The notes beneath the pieces were generated by a model. The model had not been told where the DNA came from. It did no database searches and saw only the letters and a program-made list of their open reading frames with translations. The position numbers and the translations under genes were made by a program. Shown piece after piece: positions 25,253-35,000 of a DNA stretch of 64,000 nucleotides. How positions within the stretch are numbered: the stretch's first letter is position 1; the number at the start of each line of letters is the position of its first letter. The DNA is from Emticicia sp. BO119 (GTDB lineage Bacteria > Bacteroidota > Bacteroidia > Cytophagales > Spirosomataceae), in contig NZ_JACETV010000002.1 of NCBI RefSeq assembly GCF_013912375.1, forward strand, positions 1 to 64,000, read 5' to 3'.

Positions 25253-28200
25253 TTAAAAGTTCAAGTTTATGCCAAGCGTGTAAGTTCTTGGAACAGGATA
25301 GTTCGAGAGGTCGATACCTTGGCTAAGGTTTCCACCGTTACCGTTACCATCACCTTGAGCTGATGTTTCAGGGTTTGGTCCACCCCAGTATTTGGTAAAT
25401 ACATATAGCTGTTGAACTGAAGTATAAATACGTGCTGATCTGAATACTTTATTAGGTCTTGGGATCGTATAACCAATAGTTACGTTTTTAATTGTAAAGA
25501 ATGAGGCATCAGCAATAAAACGGCTATTCATCCAGTCTCTTTCGATACCTGTTACGTTACCGCCACCAACAGTAGTACCATACATTCCTTTTCCGGGATT
25601 AGATTCAGAACGGAAACGATATTTTACGCCTTCTACTAAGTTAAATACCCCATCAAGATTGGCAGTACTGTAAATATGTCGAACTAACAGCTGATTGCCT
25701 TGTGAACCTGAACCAACGATGCTTGCATCAAAATTGCCATAGGTGAAGTTATTGACAATTCCATAAGTAAATTTAGGGAAAGGATTACCAATGATTACCC
25801 TATCATCAAAATCACCGCCGTTGGTAATAATTCCATCACCATTCTGGTCGGTTAATTTGATACTACCTACTACCGAACGACCAGGTACCTGTGGTGAGTT
25901 TTTCAGGTCTTCGGCATTCTGGTACATACCTTGAGAAACGTGTCCGTAGAATTGACCGAACGGATAACCCACTTTTGTAATATGGAAAGTTCCGTAAACA
26001 CGGTCAATACCATTAGCCAGAGCGATAACTTTATTGCGGTTGATAGAAATGTTGGCATTAGTACTCCATTTCAATTTTCCGGTTGTATTTCTGGTATTCA
26101 AGGCAAACTCATGACCCCAGAATTTAATTTCTCCGATATTATCGTTAAAGTTGCTGAATCCTGCCTCCTGAGCAATTTGTACACTATACAACAAATTAGT
26201 AGTACGCTTTGTATAGTAATCATAGACAAATGTGATTCGGTCATTGAATAAGCCGAGATCTAAACCAAGGTCTAATTGTTTGGTTGTTTCCCAACCTAAA
26301 TTATTGTTTGCCAATGATGTAACCACAGCACCAGGTGCTACAGTGTTGCCAAAAACAGCATTTACTGTATTATTTATCAAGGCATAAGGGGTGTAGTTAC
26401 CAATATTATTGTTACCGATTACACCGTAGCTTGCTCTTAATTTGGCAAAAGATATTTTAGGAATTGATTTGATAAAGGCCTCATCTGAAAGAACCCACCC
26501 TAATGAAACTGATGGGAAGGTACCCCAACGGTTGTCGGAACCAAAACGGGAAGAGCCATCTCGACGAACCGCAGCTGTTAACAAATATTTACCTTTATAG
26601 TTATACGTTAACCTCGAAAGGATTGAAGTTAAAGCCCATTCCTGCACCTGGCTTGATGTACCACCACGGTTGATATTAATGGCACCCTGAATTGTAGGAA
26701 GTCGGTCATCGGCATAGGTATCAGCTTGAACACGTGTACCTTCTTGTTGGAAACGTTGCTGTGTAAAACCTGCTAGTAGTTCAAAATTATGATCGTTTAT
26801 GGTTTTTGTGTAAGTCGCGAGGTTTTCGTTCAGCCATGTCAGATTTTCAAAGTTTTGGCGTATCGAAACTGCTGTTGTCGGAATGGCCACGTTAATGGCA
26901 CTTGTAGCAGTGGATGGATTAAAGAAGAAAAACTTTGAACGCAACATTTCAACATTGAAAGTTGATTTTAAAACAAGGTCTTTAATTGGACGATATTGAA
27001 TGTAAGCATTTGTAATTAAATTGGTTGTGGTAGTTTCATTTACCAATTCTTCAGCTGCCCTTACCCAGTTCGGATACGCAAAGATATTTCCAGTACTGGC
27101 CGGGAATCTGTTAAACAAAGTTAACGTTTTGCCATCTGCTTCATAAATAGGCATGATTGGCCAGGTATGCAAGGCATTAAACAAAATTCCTGTTCCTCTG
27201 TCTCCGTCAGTTCTTGGGGTATTGTCAAACACATATTGCGGAGCAATATTAAAACCAAGTGTTACTTTGTCAGATACGTCATATTCTGAGTTCATTCTTA
27301 ATGAATATCTTTTATATTCATTATTCAATACAACTCCTTGTTGGTTGAATACCCCACCCACAAAAGAAGTTCTTGCTTTTTCTCTGTTCGACGTAACGGT
27401 CAGATTATAGCTTTGAACAGGTGCTTTTCTTAGTAAAGCATCATACCAATCATTGTTTTTATCTCGGTATTGTGCAGGATTCTGAAATTCAACAGGTACT
27501 GCCTGACCAGCATCTTCGTAGGACTCTTTTTTAAACTGTGCAAACTCTTCAGCATTAAGCATTTTAATACGTCCTCTTTGTGGAACCTCCTGAATACCTG
27601 CAAAAGTGTTGAAACTTACAGTAGTGCCGGCCGATTTGCCTTTTTTAGTTGTAATTAATACTACACCATTAGCAGCTCTTGAACCATATAATGAAGTAGA
27701 AGAGGCATCTTTCAGAATAGAAATATCTTCAATTTCATCAGGGTTCATTGCACCGATATCCCCTGTGATAGGGAATCCATCAATTACATATAAAGGGTCA
27801 CTTCCGGCTGACACAGATAGCTGCCCGCGGATGCGGATACTCATACCTTGTCCGGGCTTTCCAGTGGTCTGGTTAATTTGTACTCCAGCTAACTGACCTT
27901 GGAGTTTTTGTCCGATTTGTGATACAGGAATATCTTTTATTTCTTTTGCTCCAACCGTTTGTACTGCTCCGGTTACATTTTTCTTTAGCTGGCTACCATA
28001 ACCTACCACAACGATTTCCCCTAATAGCTTTTCGTCAAGTTCTAAGGTTACGTTAATTTCAGATTCGTTGCCAATTGTTACTTCTTTTGCAGTAAAACCA
28101 ACAAAACTGTAGACTAAAACTGAGCCTTTAGTGGCATCAATTTTATAGGTACCATCAACTCCAGTCTGAGTTCCACGGGTTGTTCCTTTTACTGAAACGT

Positions 28201-28345
28201 TTACTCCTGCTAATGCCGCTCCATCAGAACCTTTTACAGTGCCCTTTATTTGTGAGAAGGCAAAGGATGAACAGAATAGCATTAGCAAAAAGGCTCCTCC
28301 CATTGCATAAATCCTATTCAAATGAATAGTAAATTTTGGTTTCAT
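25253..28345 (-). CDS. SusC/RagA-family TonB-dependent transporter
   Basis: A 1030-residue outer-membrane barrel. The signal peptide (MKPKFTIHLNRIY...SFAFSQ) is followed by a carboxypeptidase-regulatory-like domain (IKGTVKGSDGAALAGVNVSV), a plug with DPLYVIDGFP and LKDASSTSLYGSRAANGV, and a barrel ending in YTLGINLNF. It lacks the STN domain present in the second SusC of this window, so it is not expected to signal through FecR; no local regulator is evident for this locus. It heads the operon with susD and probably imports the oligosaccharide used by the downstream dehydrogenase/DUF1080/ABC genes. Confidence 0.96.
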   Translation of the reverse strand: MKPKFTIHLNRIYAMGGAFLLMLFCSSFAFSQIKGTVKGSDGAALAGVNVSVKGTTRGTQTGVDGTYKIDATKGSVLVYSFVGFTAKEVTIGNESEINVTLELDEKLLGEIVVVGYGSQLKKNVTGAVQTVGAKEIKDIPVSQIGQKLQGQLAGVQINQTTGKPGQGMSIRIRGQLSVSAGSDPLYVIDGFPITGDIGAMNPDEIEDISILKDASSTSLYGSRAANGVVLITTKKGKSAGTTVSFNTFAGIQEVPQRGRIKMLNAEEFAQFKKESYEDAGQAVPVEFQNPAQYRDKNNDWYDALLRKAPVQSYNLTVTSNREKARTSFVGGVFNQQGVVLNNEYKRYSLRMNSEYDVSDKVTLGFNIAPQYVFDNTPRTDGDRGTGILFNALHTWPIMPIYEADGKTLTLFNRFPASTGNIFAYPNWVRAAEELVNETTTTNLITNAYIQYRPIKDLVLKSTFNVEMLRSKFFFFNPSTATSAINVAIPTTAVSIRQNFENLTWLNENLATYTKTINDHNFELLAGFTQQRFQQEGTRVQADTYADDRLPTIQGAININRGGTSSQVQEWALTSILSRLTYNYKGKYLLTAAVRRDGSSRFGSDNRWGTFPSVSLGWVLSDEAFIKSIPKISFAKLRASYGVIGNNNIGNYTPYALINNTVNAVFGNTVAPGAVVTSLANNNLGWETTKQLDLGLDLGLFNDRITFVYDYYTKRTTNLLYSVQIAQEAGFSNFNDNIGEIKFWGHEFALNTRNTTGKLKWSTNANISINRNKVIALANGIDRVYGTFHITKVGYPFGQFYGHVSQGMYQNAEDLKNSPQVPGRSVVGSIKLTDQNGDGIITNGGDFDDRVIIGNPFPKFTYGIVNNFTYGNFDASIVGSGSQGNQLLVRHIYSTANLDGVFNLVEGVKYRFRSESNPGKGMYGTTVGGGNVTGIERDWMNSRFIADASFFTIKNVTIGYTIPRPNKVFRSARIYTSVQQLYVFTKYWGGPNPETSAQGDGNGNGGNLSQGIDLSNYPVPRTYTLGINLNF

Positions 28346-28751
28346 AAATACGCCTGATTTAGGGTGAATAAAAGTAGATATTGGTTAAAAAGACACGGAT
28401 TAATCATGTTTTTTATAAAATTATTTACTTTTTATCCTTAAAGCGTCCTGTACTCTTCTGTTTATGACAAAAAGAGTCATATTCTTTATTGAAATATTAC
28501 TATATTGGAATTATAGGTATTATATGGAGGTTTTGATCTTATGATTTAATTGCGCGTAGAATTTTGTGTTTGGTAAGGCAATGAGGGCAATAATGTTGAG
28601 GGACTTTTGGCAAAAGCATGAATAAATACTTCTGGTTGATGAGTTGAATACATCTTTTATCCAGGATATAGTATAAGCAGTTTTAGCAAAAAGTTTTCAT
28701 AATTTATTGGCAAGTTTGGACAAGTTGACTTGCCCAAACTATAAAGAATCT
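28346..28751. other. 406-base gap between loci, with a hairpin at 28713-28740
   Basis: This gap holds the upstream region of susC (right to left) and the downstream region of GH92. AGTTTGGACAAG and CTTGCCCAAACT (28713-28740) form a 12-bp stem with one mismatch, 12 bases past the GH92 stop. No T run follows on the minus strand, so terminator function is uncertain. A near-consensus -7 box (TACTTTTA on the minus strand, about 28370-28377) lies before susC but has no clear -33 partner. No gene was seen. Confidence 0.45.
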
Positions 28752-31124
28752 TTAGGGGTTTAATGACATCGATAAAGGGGCATTTTCAGGGTTACTCCCC
28801 CAATTCTTATTTGGATTTTGCCCCATTTTCAATACAAGTTTTCCTCCATTAACAAAATTCTCGTGCAATATCCAGGGCTTGTTAAGCGGTTTATCATTCA
28901 ATTGAGCCGATTGAATATATACATTGTTTGAGGAATTATTATTGGCTTCAATCACAAACTGTTTGCCTTTATAATATTGGGGGTTGAGATGAAAAGTAAT
29001 TTTGTTGAAAATCGGACTACTGATTTCATAATAAGGCTTGGGTGTAGTGCCCCCATTAGTTGAAAATATGCCTGTTTTTAATAGAACAGAGAGACTGCCC
29101 ATTAAACCCTGGTCTTCGTCGCCACTATAGCCAAAGTCTGGCGAGATACCGCTGTAAACTTTACCAATAATCTGCCGTGTCCAGTATTGAGTGAGCCAGG
29201 GTGAACCAGAGAAATTAAACAGAAATGGTGTTTGCATGCAAGGCTGATTACCATAATTGATGAAGACCTTCCTGTATTCTTCAAGAGTTTCTTTATCGTG
29301 CGATTTCCCTGATACAAAATCATGTTTCTGCGCTTTTTCAAACGATGAGTTGAGCTTTGCAGTGAAGGCTTCACGGCCACCCATCAGGTTGATTAAGCCT
29401 TGGATGTCGTGCGGCACAAACCAGGTATATTGTGCGGCATTGCCTTCTTCCCAGCCATTATCATAACGCAATATATCTACGGGTTCTCCCCATTTTCCGT
29501 CAAGTGTCCTGTTCCACATCCAGCCTATTTCCGGGTTCCAGATATTTTTATAGTTTTCGGCGCGTTTCATAAACAATGCATAATCATCTGTTTTACCTAA
29601 TGCTTTTGCCATCTGTGCCAGGGTATAATCCTGATAAGCATATTCAAGAGTCTGCGTGGAGCCATCCTGATGAAACCCGTATCTGATATTAGCTAAAGGA
29701 TGCGGCACATAACCTCTTTCTAAATAATATTCAATTCCACCGCCTTTAAATGTCTTGTGTTCATATCCTGCCTTGCTCATCAATCCACCCGGAAAATGAT
29801 TTTTCCTCATACCTTCGTAGGCTGTTTCAATATCAAAACTTCTGATACCTTTCAGATAAGCACTTACAATAAATGGGGTAGAAGAGGCTCCGGTCATTAC
29901 AAAACTATAATTTCCTCCGGCAGGCCCGCGCGGAATCAAGCCGCCATCATTATACATTAATAGCATCGAATTAACAAACGATTCGGTTACTTCGGGGTAA
30001 ACCAGATGCCAGAGTGTATTGAGCGACCACTGCGCTCCCCACATAGCATCAAAATTATGATGGTTGAATTTGGGTTTTCCATCAGCACCTAATGGAATCT
30101 GCTTTATCAGGCGTTCAGGCCCTGTCATATCCGAGTATTTTCCATTGGCATCAGAAATGATTCTCCTGCCCAGAAGAGCATGCCATAAATCGGTATAGAA
30201 ACGACTTTGTTCCATCTGGGTTCCTCCCTGAATTTCGATTCTGCTCAACCAGTTATTCCAGTCAGTCTGGCTGTCACTTACAACTTTTTCAAAATCCCAA
30301 TGCGGCAGTTCTGCTTTAAGGTTGAGTCTTGCCTGTTCTTCACTTACATAAGAAATAGCCACTTTCATCTTCCGCACTTCTCCCTGATTCGTTTTGAAAC
30401 TTACATATACACCCGTTTTTTCGCCTTCTATAGATTCTTTTATCTCTTCTAACTGCCCTTTTCGCCATCCTTTAAATGTTTCAAATGGTTTATCAAAAAC
30501 AGCTACAAAAAAGACGGTTAAAGTTTTTGGCCGACGGGTGGTTGGAGCCATAATGGCATAACCTTCTATCTCCTGATTACTGATTTTTTTCACATATCCT
30601 TTTTGTGTATCCGAGGGACCCAGGAAGGTTGAAAAGTCAAAAAGTATATGACTTTGAGCAGATTTCGGGAAAGTATATTTATGAAAACCTACTCTTGTAG
30701 TAGAGGTTAGTTCAGCAGTTATGTGATAGGCATCTAAAACAACTTTATGATATCCTACCTTAACCACTTCTGTGTTATGAGAAAATGTTGAACCATATCT
30801 GGCAGTACCCAAATGCCCTTTGAACTCCCCGGTAACAGGCATTACAGGAACTCCAGACAGTTGCCAGCCATGCACATGGCTGAAACATTTGATACTATCT
30901 GAATGATAACGATACCCCGAACCCCAATCGGAGTTTACACCATTATCAGGGCTTAAATTGACCATGCCGAATGGCCTGGAGGCCGAATTGAAAAAGAACC
31001 ACCTTGAGTTAGCCGCGTCAACCAATGGATTCACTAAATCGACTGGTCTTGTTTTCTGCGAAAAAGAAGAGGTAACGGCAAAAATGCTAATCAGGCAACC
31101 AAGAATATATTTTAATCTTTTCAT
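28752..31124 (-). CDS. Divergent GH92 glycosidase (alpha-mannosidase family)
   Basis: A secreted enzyme of about 790 residues. ATG 31124 (MKRLKYILG) gives a better signal peptide than the in-frame ATG at 31145. GH92 hallmarks are RPFGMVNLSPDN, FSHVHG, the EEGNAAQYTWFVPHD segment with the probable acid glutamate, and GYSGDEDQGLMG with the two aspartates of the catalytic base. The spacing from that glutamate to the aspartates (109 and 111 residues) fits what I recall for characterised GH92 enzymes. The usually strict GNEP motif reads GNQP, and the usual LSGxG segment after FSH is changed. GH92 enzymes remove alpha-mannose with calcium. This diverged copy may have another specificity. It ends the sulfatase/rhamnosidase operon. 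Confidence 0.85.
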   Translation of the reverse strand: MKRLKYILGCLISIFAVTSSFSQKTRPVDLVNPLVDAANSRWFFFNSASRPFGMVNLSPDNGVNSDWGSGYRYHSDSIKCFSHVHGWQLSGVPVMPVTGEFKGHLGTARYGSTFSHNTEVVKVGYHKVVLDAYHITAELTSTTRVGFHKYTFPKSAQSHILFDFSTFLGPSDTQKGYVKKISNQEIEGYAIMAPTTRRPKTLTVFFVAVFDKPFETFKGWRKGQLEEIKESIEGEKTGVYVSFKTNQGEVRKMKVAISYVSEEQARLNLKAELPHWDFEKVVSDSQTDWNNWLSRIEIQGGTQMEQSRFYTDLWHALLGRRIISDANGKYSDMTGPERLIKQIPLGADGKPKFNHHNFDAMWGAQWSLNTLWHLVYPEVTESFVNSMLLMYNDGGLIPRGPAGGNYSFVMTGASSTPFIVSAYLKGIRSFDIETAYEGMRKNHFPGGLMSKAGYEHKTFKGGGIEYYLERGYVPHPLANIRYGFHQDGSTQTLEYAYQDYTLAQMAKALGKTDDYALFMKRAENYKNIWNPEIGWMWNRTLDGKWGEPVDILRYDNGWEEGNAAQYTWFVPHDIQGLINLMGGREAFTAKLNSSFEKAQKHDFVSGKSHDKETLEEYRKVFINYGNQPCMQTPFLFNFSGSPWLTQYWTRQIIGKVYSGISPDFGYSGDEDQGLMGSLSVLLKTGIFSTNGGTTPKPYYEISSPIFNKITFHLNPQYYKGKQFVIEANNNSSNNVYIQSAQLNDKPLNKPWILHENFVNGGKLVLKMGQNPNKNWGSNPENAPLSMSLNP

Positions 31125-31149
31125 ACTTATTTCAGTTTTATTCATTTAA

Positions 31150-32661
31150 CTATTTACCAAGCCAATTCAGCTGACTCCAGTGAGTCGGGCCATCGTTGGT
31201 CTGATTCTGTCCTTTAGTACTTCTGCCATCCTGCACGTGTTTAGTAAGTAGCGCTGTTAGCTCTTTTACAATTTCAGGATATTGTGCATATACATTGTTA
31301 GTTTCGTCGAGGTCAGTTTTTAAGTTATATAGTTGTATAGGAGGCAGTTTTTTTGCTTCTTCGCTGTCTTCTTTTGGTTTACTGTTTCCGCCAGAATGTG
31401 AACACATAATCAGTTTCCAAGGCCCTTTTCTGATAGCAAAATAACCATTGGATGAATGGTGAATAATAGATGCTCTTTGCTCATAGCCTGATTTTTTGTC
31501 GGTTATCTCACTTAAAAAACTATAACTGTCTTCTGCTACATTATCGCCCAGTCTGGCTTTGTTCAACTCTGCAACTGTTCTGAAAAGATCAGAACTACAG
31601 ACCAATTGCTCTGAAACTTTACCTTTTTTTATCACATTACCCCAATGAACAATAAAAGGTACGCGATGGCCGCCTTCGAAAATATCCGTTTTCAACCCCC
31701 GGTAATCAATTGAGGGATTATGACCTTTAGCTAATTGCGCCTGCAGGTTGGCTGAATTAGCAAAACCGTTATCAGAAGTAAAAATGATAATGGTATTATC
31801 GTAAATACCATTTTTTTTGAGGGTTGCTACCACCTGTTTCACTACGTCATCAACCATCAGCACAAAATCTCCATAGGGAGAAACCTTACTTTTACCTACA
31901 AAATCACCAATTGGCAAAACTGGTGTATGCGGAGCCGCCAGGGGAAAATACAAAAAGAAAGGTTTGTCTTTATTGGCATTCTGATTAATAAAACTGAGGG
32001 CTTTTTCCGTAAACTTGCCTATAACATCTTCAGGTTTAAAGTCCGGCGCACTGATACCTGCTCTGAATAATTCTATTCCTTTTCTACCTTCACACGTGTC
32101 TTTAGGAACAGAAGTACAAAAACCATTTTCTACATAGGCATAAGGAGGCATATCTAAAGATGCCGGAATACAGAAAGAATAATCAAAACCTCTGGAGTTA
32201 GGGTTATCAGCTACCTTTTTAGAGAAATCCACTTTCTTTTCTCCGGCCTCTATATTATTCCAGGTCCAACCTAAATGCCACTTGCCTACAACGCCTGTTT
32301 TATAGCCTTGTTTTTGCAGAAACGAGCCGACGGTTTCTCTTTTGGCGTCGATTAATGGTGTATCGTAGCCATGTAAAACACCTTTTTTCATAGTGGTGCG
32401 CCAGTTGTAGCGACCTGTCATGATACTGTATCGGGTAGGAGTGCAGACCGCTGAAGTCGTATGAGCATCAGTAAAGCGAACACCATTCTGAGCTAATTTA
32501 TCAATATTCTCAGTCTGTATCTTTCCATTCGGATTGTATGATGATACATCTCCAATACCTAAATCATCGGCCAATATGTAAACAATATTTGGCTTTTGCG
32601 CAAACCCTACCGACAGGATATTGCAGCAAATAAGTATGCTTAAAATGTATTTTTTCTTCAT
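31150..32661 (-). CDS. S1-family sulfatase
   Basis: A secreted 503-residue sulfatase. The signal peptide runs to about residue 21. The formylglycine motif is C73-TPTR within AVCTPTRYSIMTGRYNW, and metal-binding aspartates are D32-D33 in ILADDLG. Further metal-site residues are in FTSDNGF, and the lysine/histidine contacts in VVGKWHLGW are present. It hydrolyses sulfate esters, presumably from the glycan handled by this locus, and requires a maturase that is not in the window. Subfamily (arylsulfatase-A-like) and substrate position cannot be set by eye. Confidence 0.93.
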   Translation of the reverse strand: MKKKYILSILICCNILSVGFAQKPNIVYILADDLGIGDVSSYNPNGKIQTENIDKLAQNGVRFTDAHTTSAVCTPTRYSIMTGRYNWRTTMKKGVLHGYDTPLIDAKRETVGSFLQKQGYKTGVVGKWHLGWTWNNIEAGEKKVDFSKKVADNPNSRGFDYSFCIPASLDMPPYAYVENGFCTSVPKDTCEGRKGIELFRAGISAPDFKPEDVIGKFTEKALSFINQNANKDKPFFLYFPLAAPHTPVLPIGDFVGKSKVSPYGDFVLMVDDVVKQVVATLKKNGIYDNTIIIFTSDNGFANSANLQAQLAKGHNPSIDYRGLKTDIFEGGHRVPFIVHWGNVIKKGKVSEQLVCSSDLFRTVAELNKARLGDNVAEDSYSFLSEITDKKSGYEQRASIIHHSSNGYFAIRKGPWKLIMCSHSGGNSKPKEDSEEAKKLPPIQLYNLKTDLDETNNVYAQYPEIVKELTALLTKHVQDGRSTKGQNQTNDGPTHWSQLNWLGK

Positions 32662-32688
32662 GTCTAATTCAATTTATAATCAATACTG

Positions 32689-34956
32689 TTAGTTCAAAAT
32701 GAAAGCATAACTACCTGGTTTCGTATGAGGTAGTAGATAATAACCGCTTTGTGCTTTAATATTGCTTGATTGTCCGTTGATACTTAAGGTTTTTCTTTTA
32801 CCATCAGCAGGCACATAGATATCAGCATGTGTTCCTCCGGGAATAATAACCTTCATAGTTGTAGATGTTTCTCCCTTATTAAATGAAACCGAAACCGGGC
32901 CTTTGATAGTCGGTGTTTGGAGACTGGCAGAAGTCAGGCTGCCAAATTGGGGTTTAATCTGAAAGGTTTCAAAGCCCGGGGTGATTGGTTCGACACCCAT
33001 TAATTTCCGGACTATAATATTGGCAGGCACTGAACCCCAGGCATGGTTCCAGTCGAGATTGGGTTTGTACACTTTATCCCATGCTTCTAAAGAGATAGTG
33101 GAGCCTACCCGAATCATATTGTACCAGCTTCTGTGAGCCGTTGAGGAGAGTAGTTCAAGTCCATAGTCTGCTTCTCCGGCTTCATATAAGGCATCCATCA
33201 GAAATTGCGAACCATATACACTACAAGCCATTTTTCTGCTTTTGATGAATTGAACCACATTAGTCAGGTCTTTTTTCGGAACAAGCCCAAAAGCCATAGC
33301 AAACATATTGGCATGCAATGAAGTATGGTTGGTACTATCGCCATCTTTGATAATTCCTGTTTTAGTATCCTGAAACGTTTGCAGAAAAGAATTATATACC
33401 TTTTTGGCCTTGGCTTCGTATGCTTGCGCTTCTTCGTTTTTGCCTAAAACCGTCGCTATTTTTTGGAGCAAGACAAGGTTGCGATAATAATAGGCATTAA
33501 TAACTGAATTATAGGTATTGAACACAAAACCATCGTTTTCGCCTTTGTACTCTTTTTCGTCGCCGATAACATCTCCGTTTTGTGGCCAGTCTACAATATC
33601 ATGTAAGCCCCGCCTGTTATCGAAAGTTTTGGTGATATGAATGGTCTTTAAAAACTCATCGGTTTGTTTATTGGTGCGGGTACTTATTAGTCCTCCCTTA
33701 CCCTCTAACGGTATCAGAGCTTTGTTTCGTAAATCAGCATAATAGTTTTTCAGAAACGTAGTATCTCCTGTGTACAGGTAATCATTCCAGGCAATCAATA
33801 CATTCTGTAAACTCCATTCAGTTGGCCAGGTTGGGTGGTAAATCAGGTAATCCATCGAGCGCCGCCCGATGCTATATTCAGCATCAACTGCATAATGCGA
33901 TAACTGATTAATCAATGCATCAGCTTCATAGGGAATCCGTTCACGGTCTCCATCAACATAAAAGCCTGTAAAACTGGTAGCTTTCATGGAATACTTACAT
34001 AAATCCCATATCTGATTCAGAACAGTATCACTTGAAGTAAAACTTGACGCGTTTTCATCAAAAGGATAGAATACAGTCTTTCTTTTGACAGACTGTTTAT
34101 TAATAGTACCCTTAAAGTTATGAATACTTATATACCTGAAAGGGTAAACTTCGCCGATGTAATCGGGCATTAAAATTGGGTTACGACTATTTCGTTTTTC
34201 GTTGGTTTCCCAGACTATGTCATAATCATGGGTGCCGGGTTTAATAAAAAGAGGAAGTTTTAAATATCGGATATTCCGTCCGGCATTTTTTTGAATGCGA
34301 GCCGGACTCTCTAAGACCTCACCCACTTCGACCCAGACAGAATCACTTTCGAGGCTTGTCAGACATAAGGTGAGTTGCCCCAATGCGTCTTTTCCAAAAT
34401 CCAGAAAATAAGAATCCGGACCGGTTTGGATAATCTGCGTTGGTTCCTGAATTTCTGCTGCTAAAGGTTGGTAAGCAAAGGGTTGGGTTTCGTCGGGTGA
34501 ATCGAGATAAAAAGAGGATGTTTTTGAAAATTCAGAAACCTTTCCTTTGTCATCCCAGACCTGTACTTTCCAATAATAAATTTTACCCGGTTCTAACAGT
34601 TTTCCATTATATATAGCTTTGTTCTGATTTGAATTGGTTCTTTTTGAATCCCAGAAATCAGCTTTGTTTTGCTTTAACATTTGTGCATTGGAGGCAAGTA
34701 AAACACGGTAAGCTGTTACTTTACCTACTGAATTGACTATCTCCCAGCTAAAATGAGGCTGTTTATTGCTGATAAAAGCAAACTGAAATTGCTGTTTTTG
34801 AGTAATGGCAGATTCGAGCGGTTCATTTACTGGAATACCCTTTTGATACACCTGACTGGTATTGAGCAATAAATCGCAACGTAGCCGAAAAGGGGCTTGA
34901 CTTTTTGATTCAAAAACCAATAAAATACAAAGTATGCTCAAAAGAATTTTATTCAT
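32689..34956 (-). CDS. GH78-like alpha-L-rhamnosidase
   Basis: A secreted 755-residue enzyme with the GH78 layout: a fibronectin-like N-domain (HFSWEIVNSVGKVTAYRVLL), beta-sandwich domains, then a six-hairpin catalytic barrel. The catalytic-acid region DGDRERIPYEADALI corresponds to the GH78 motif with its conserved Asp and Glu. A second glutamate lies in SLEAWDKVYKPNLDWNHAW and probably acts as the base. The C-terminal domain ends in FETFQIKPQFG. It is expected to remove alpha-L-rhamnose. It is cotranscribed with the sulfatase and the Tat-exported oxidoreductase. Confidence 0.88.
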   Translation of the reverse strand: MNKILLSILCILLVFESKSQAPFRLRCDLLLNTSQVYQKGIPVNEPLESAITQKQQFQFAFISNKQPHFSWEIVNSVGKVTAYRVLLASNAQMLKQNKADFWDSKRTNSNQNKAIYNGKLLEPGKIYYWKVQVWDDKGKVSEFSKTSSFYLDSPDETQPFAYQPLAAEIQEPTQIIQTGPDSYFLDFGKDALGQLTLCLTSLESDSVWVEVGEVLESPARIQKNAGRNIRYLKLPLFIKPGTHDYDIVWETNEKRNSRNPILMPDYIGEVYPFRYISIHNFKGTINKQSVKRKTVFYPFDENASSFTSSDTVLNQIWDLCKYSMKATSFTGFYVDGDRERIPYEADALINQLSHYAVDAEYSIGRRSMDYLIYHPTWPTEWSLQNVLIAWNDYLYTGDTTFLKNYYADLRNKALIPLEGKGGLISTRTNKQTDEFLKTIHITKTFDNRRGLHDIVDWPQNGDVIGDEKEYKGENDGFVFNTYNSVINAYYYRNLVLLQKIATVLGKNEEAQAYEAKAKKVYNSFLQTFQDTKTGIIKDGDSTNHTSLHANMFAMAFGLVPKKDLTNVVQFIKSRKMACSVYGSQFLMDALYEAGEADYGLELLSSTAHRSWYNMIRVGSTISLEAWDKVYKPNLDWNHAWGSVPANIIVRKLMGVEPITPGFETFQIKPQFGSLTSASLQTPTIKGPVSVSFNKGETSTTMKVIIPGGTHADIYVPADGKRKTLSINGQSSNIKAQSGYYLLPHTKPGSYAFILN

Positions 34957-35000
34957 AATTAAGAACGGGTTGAATGAAAGAGACCATTGATGCCCGAAAT

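Noticed and set aside
28752-31124. Loss of the catalytic acid in GH92 because GNEP reads GNQP
   Set aside because: The spacing to the base aspartates places the catalytic acid in the EEGNAAQYTW segment, where the glutamate is kept. The Q change is in another conserved loop.
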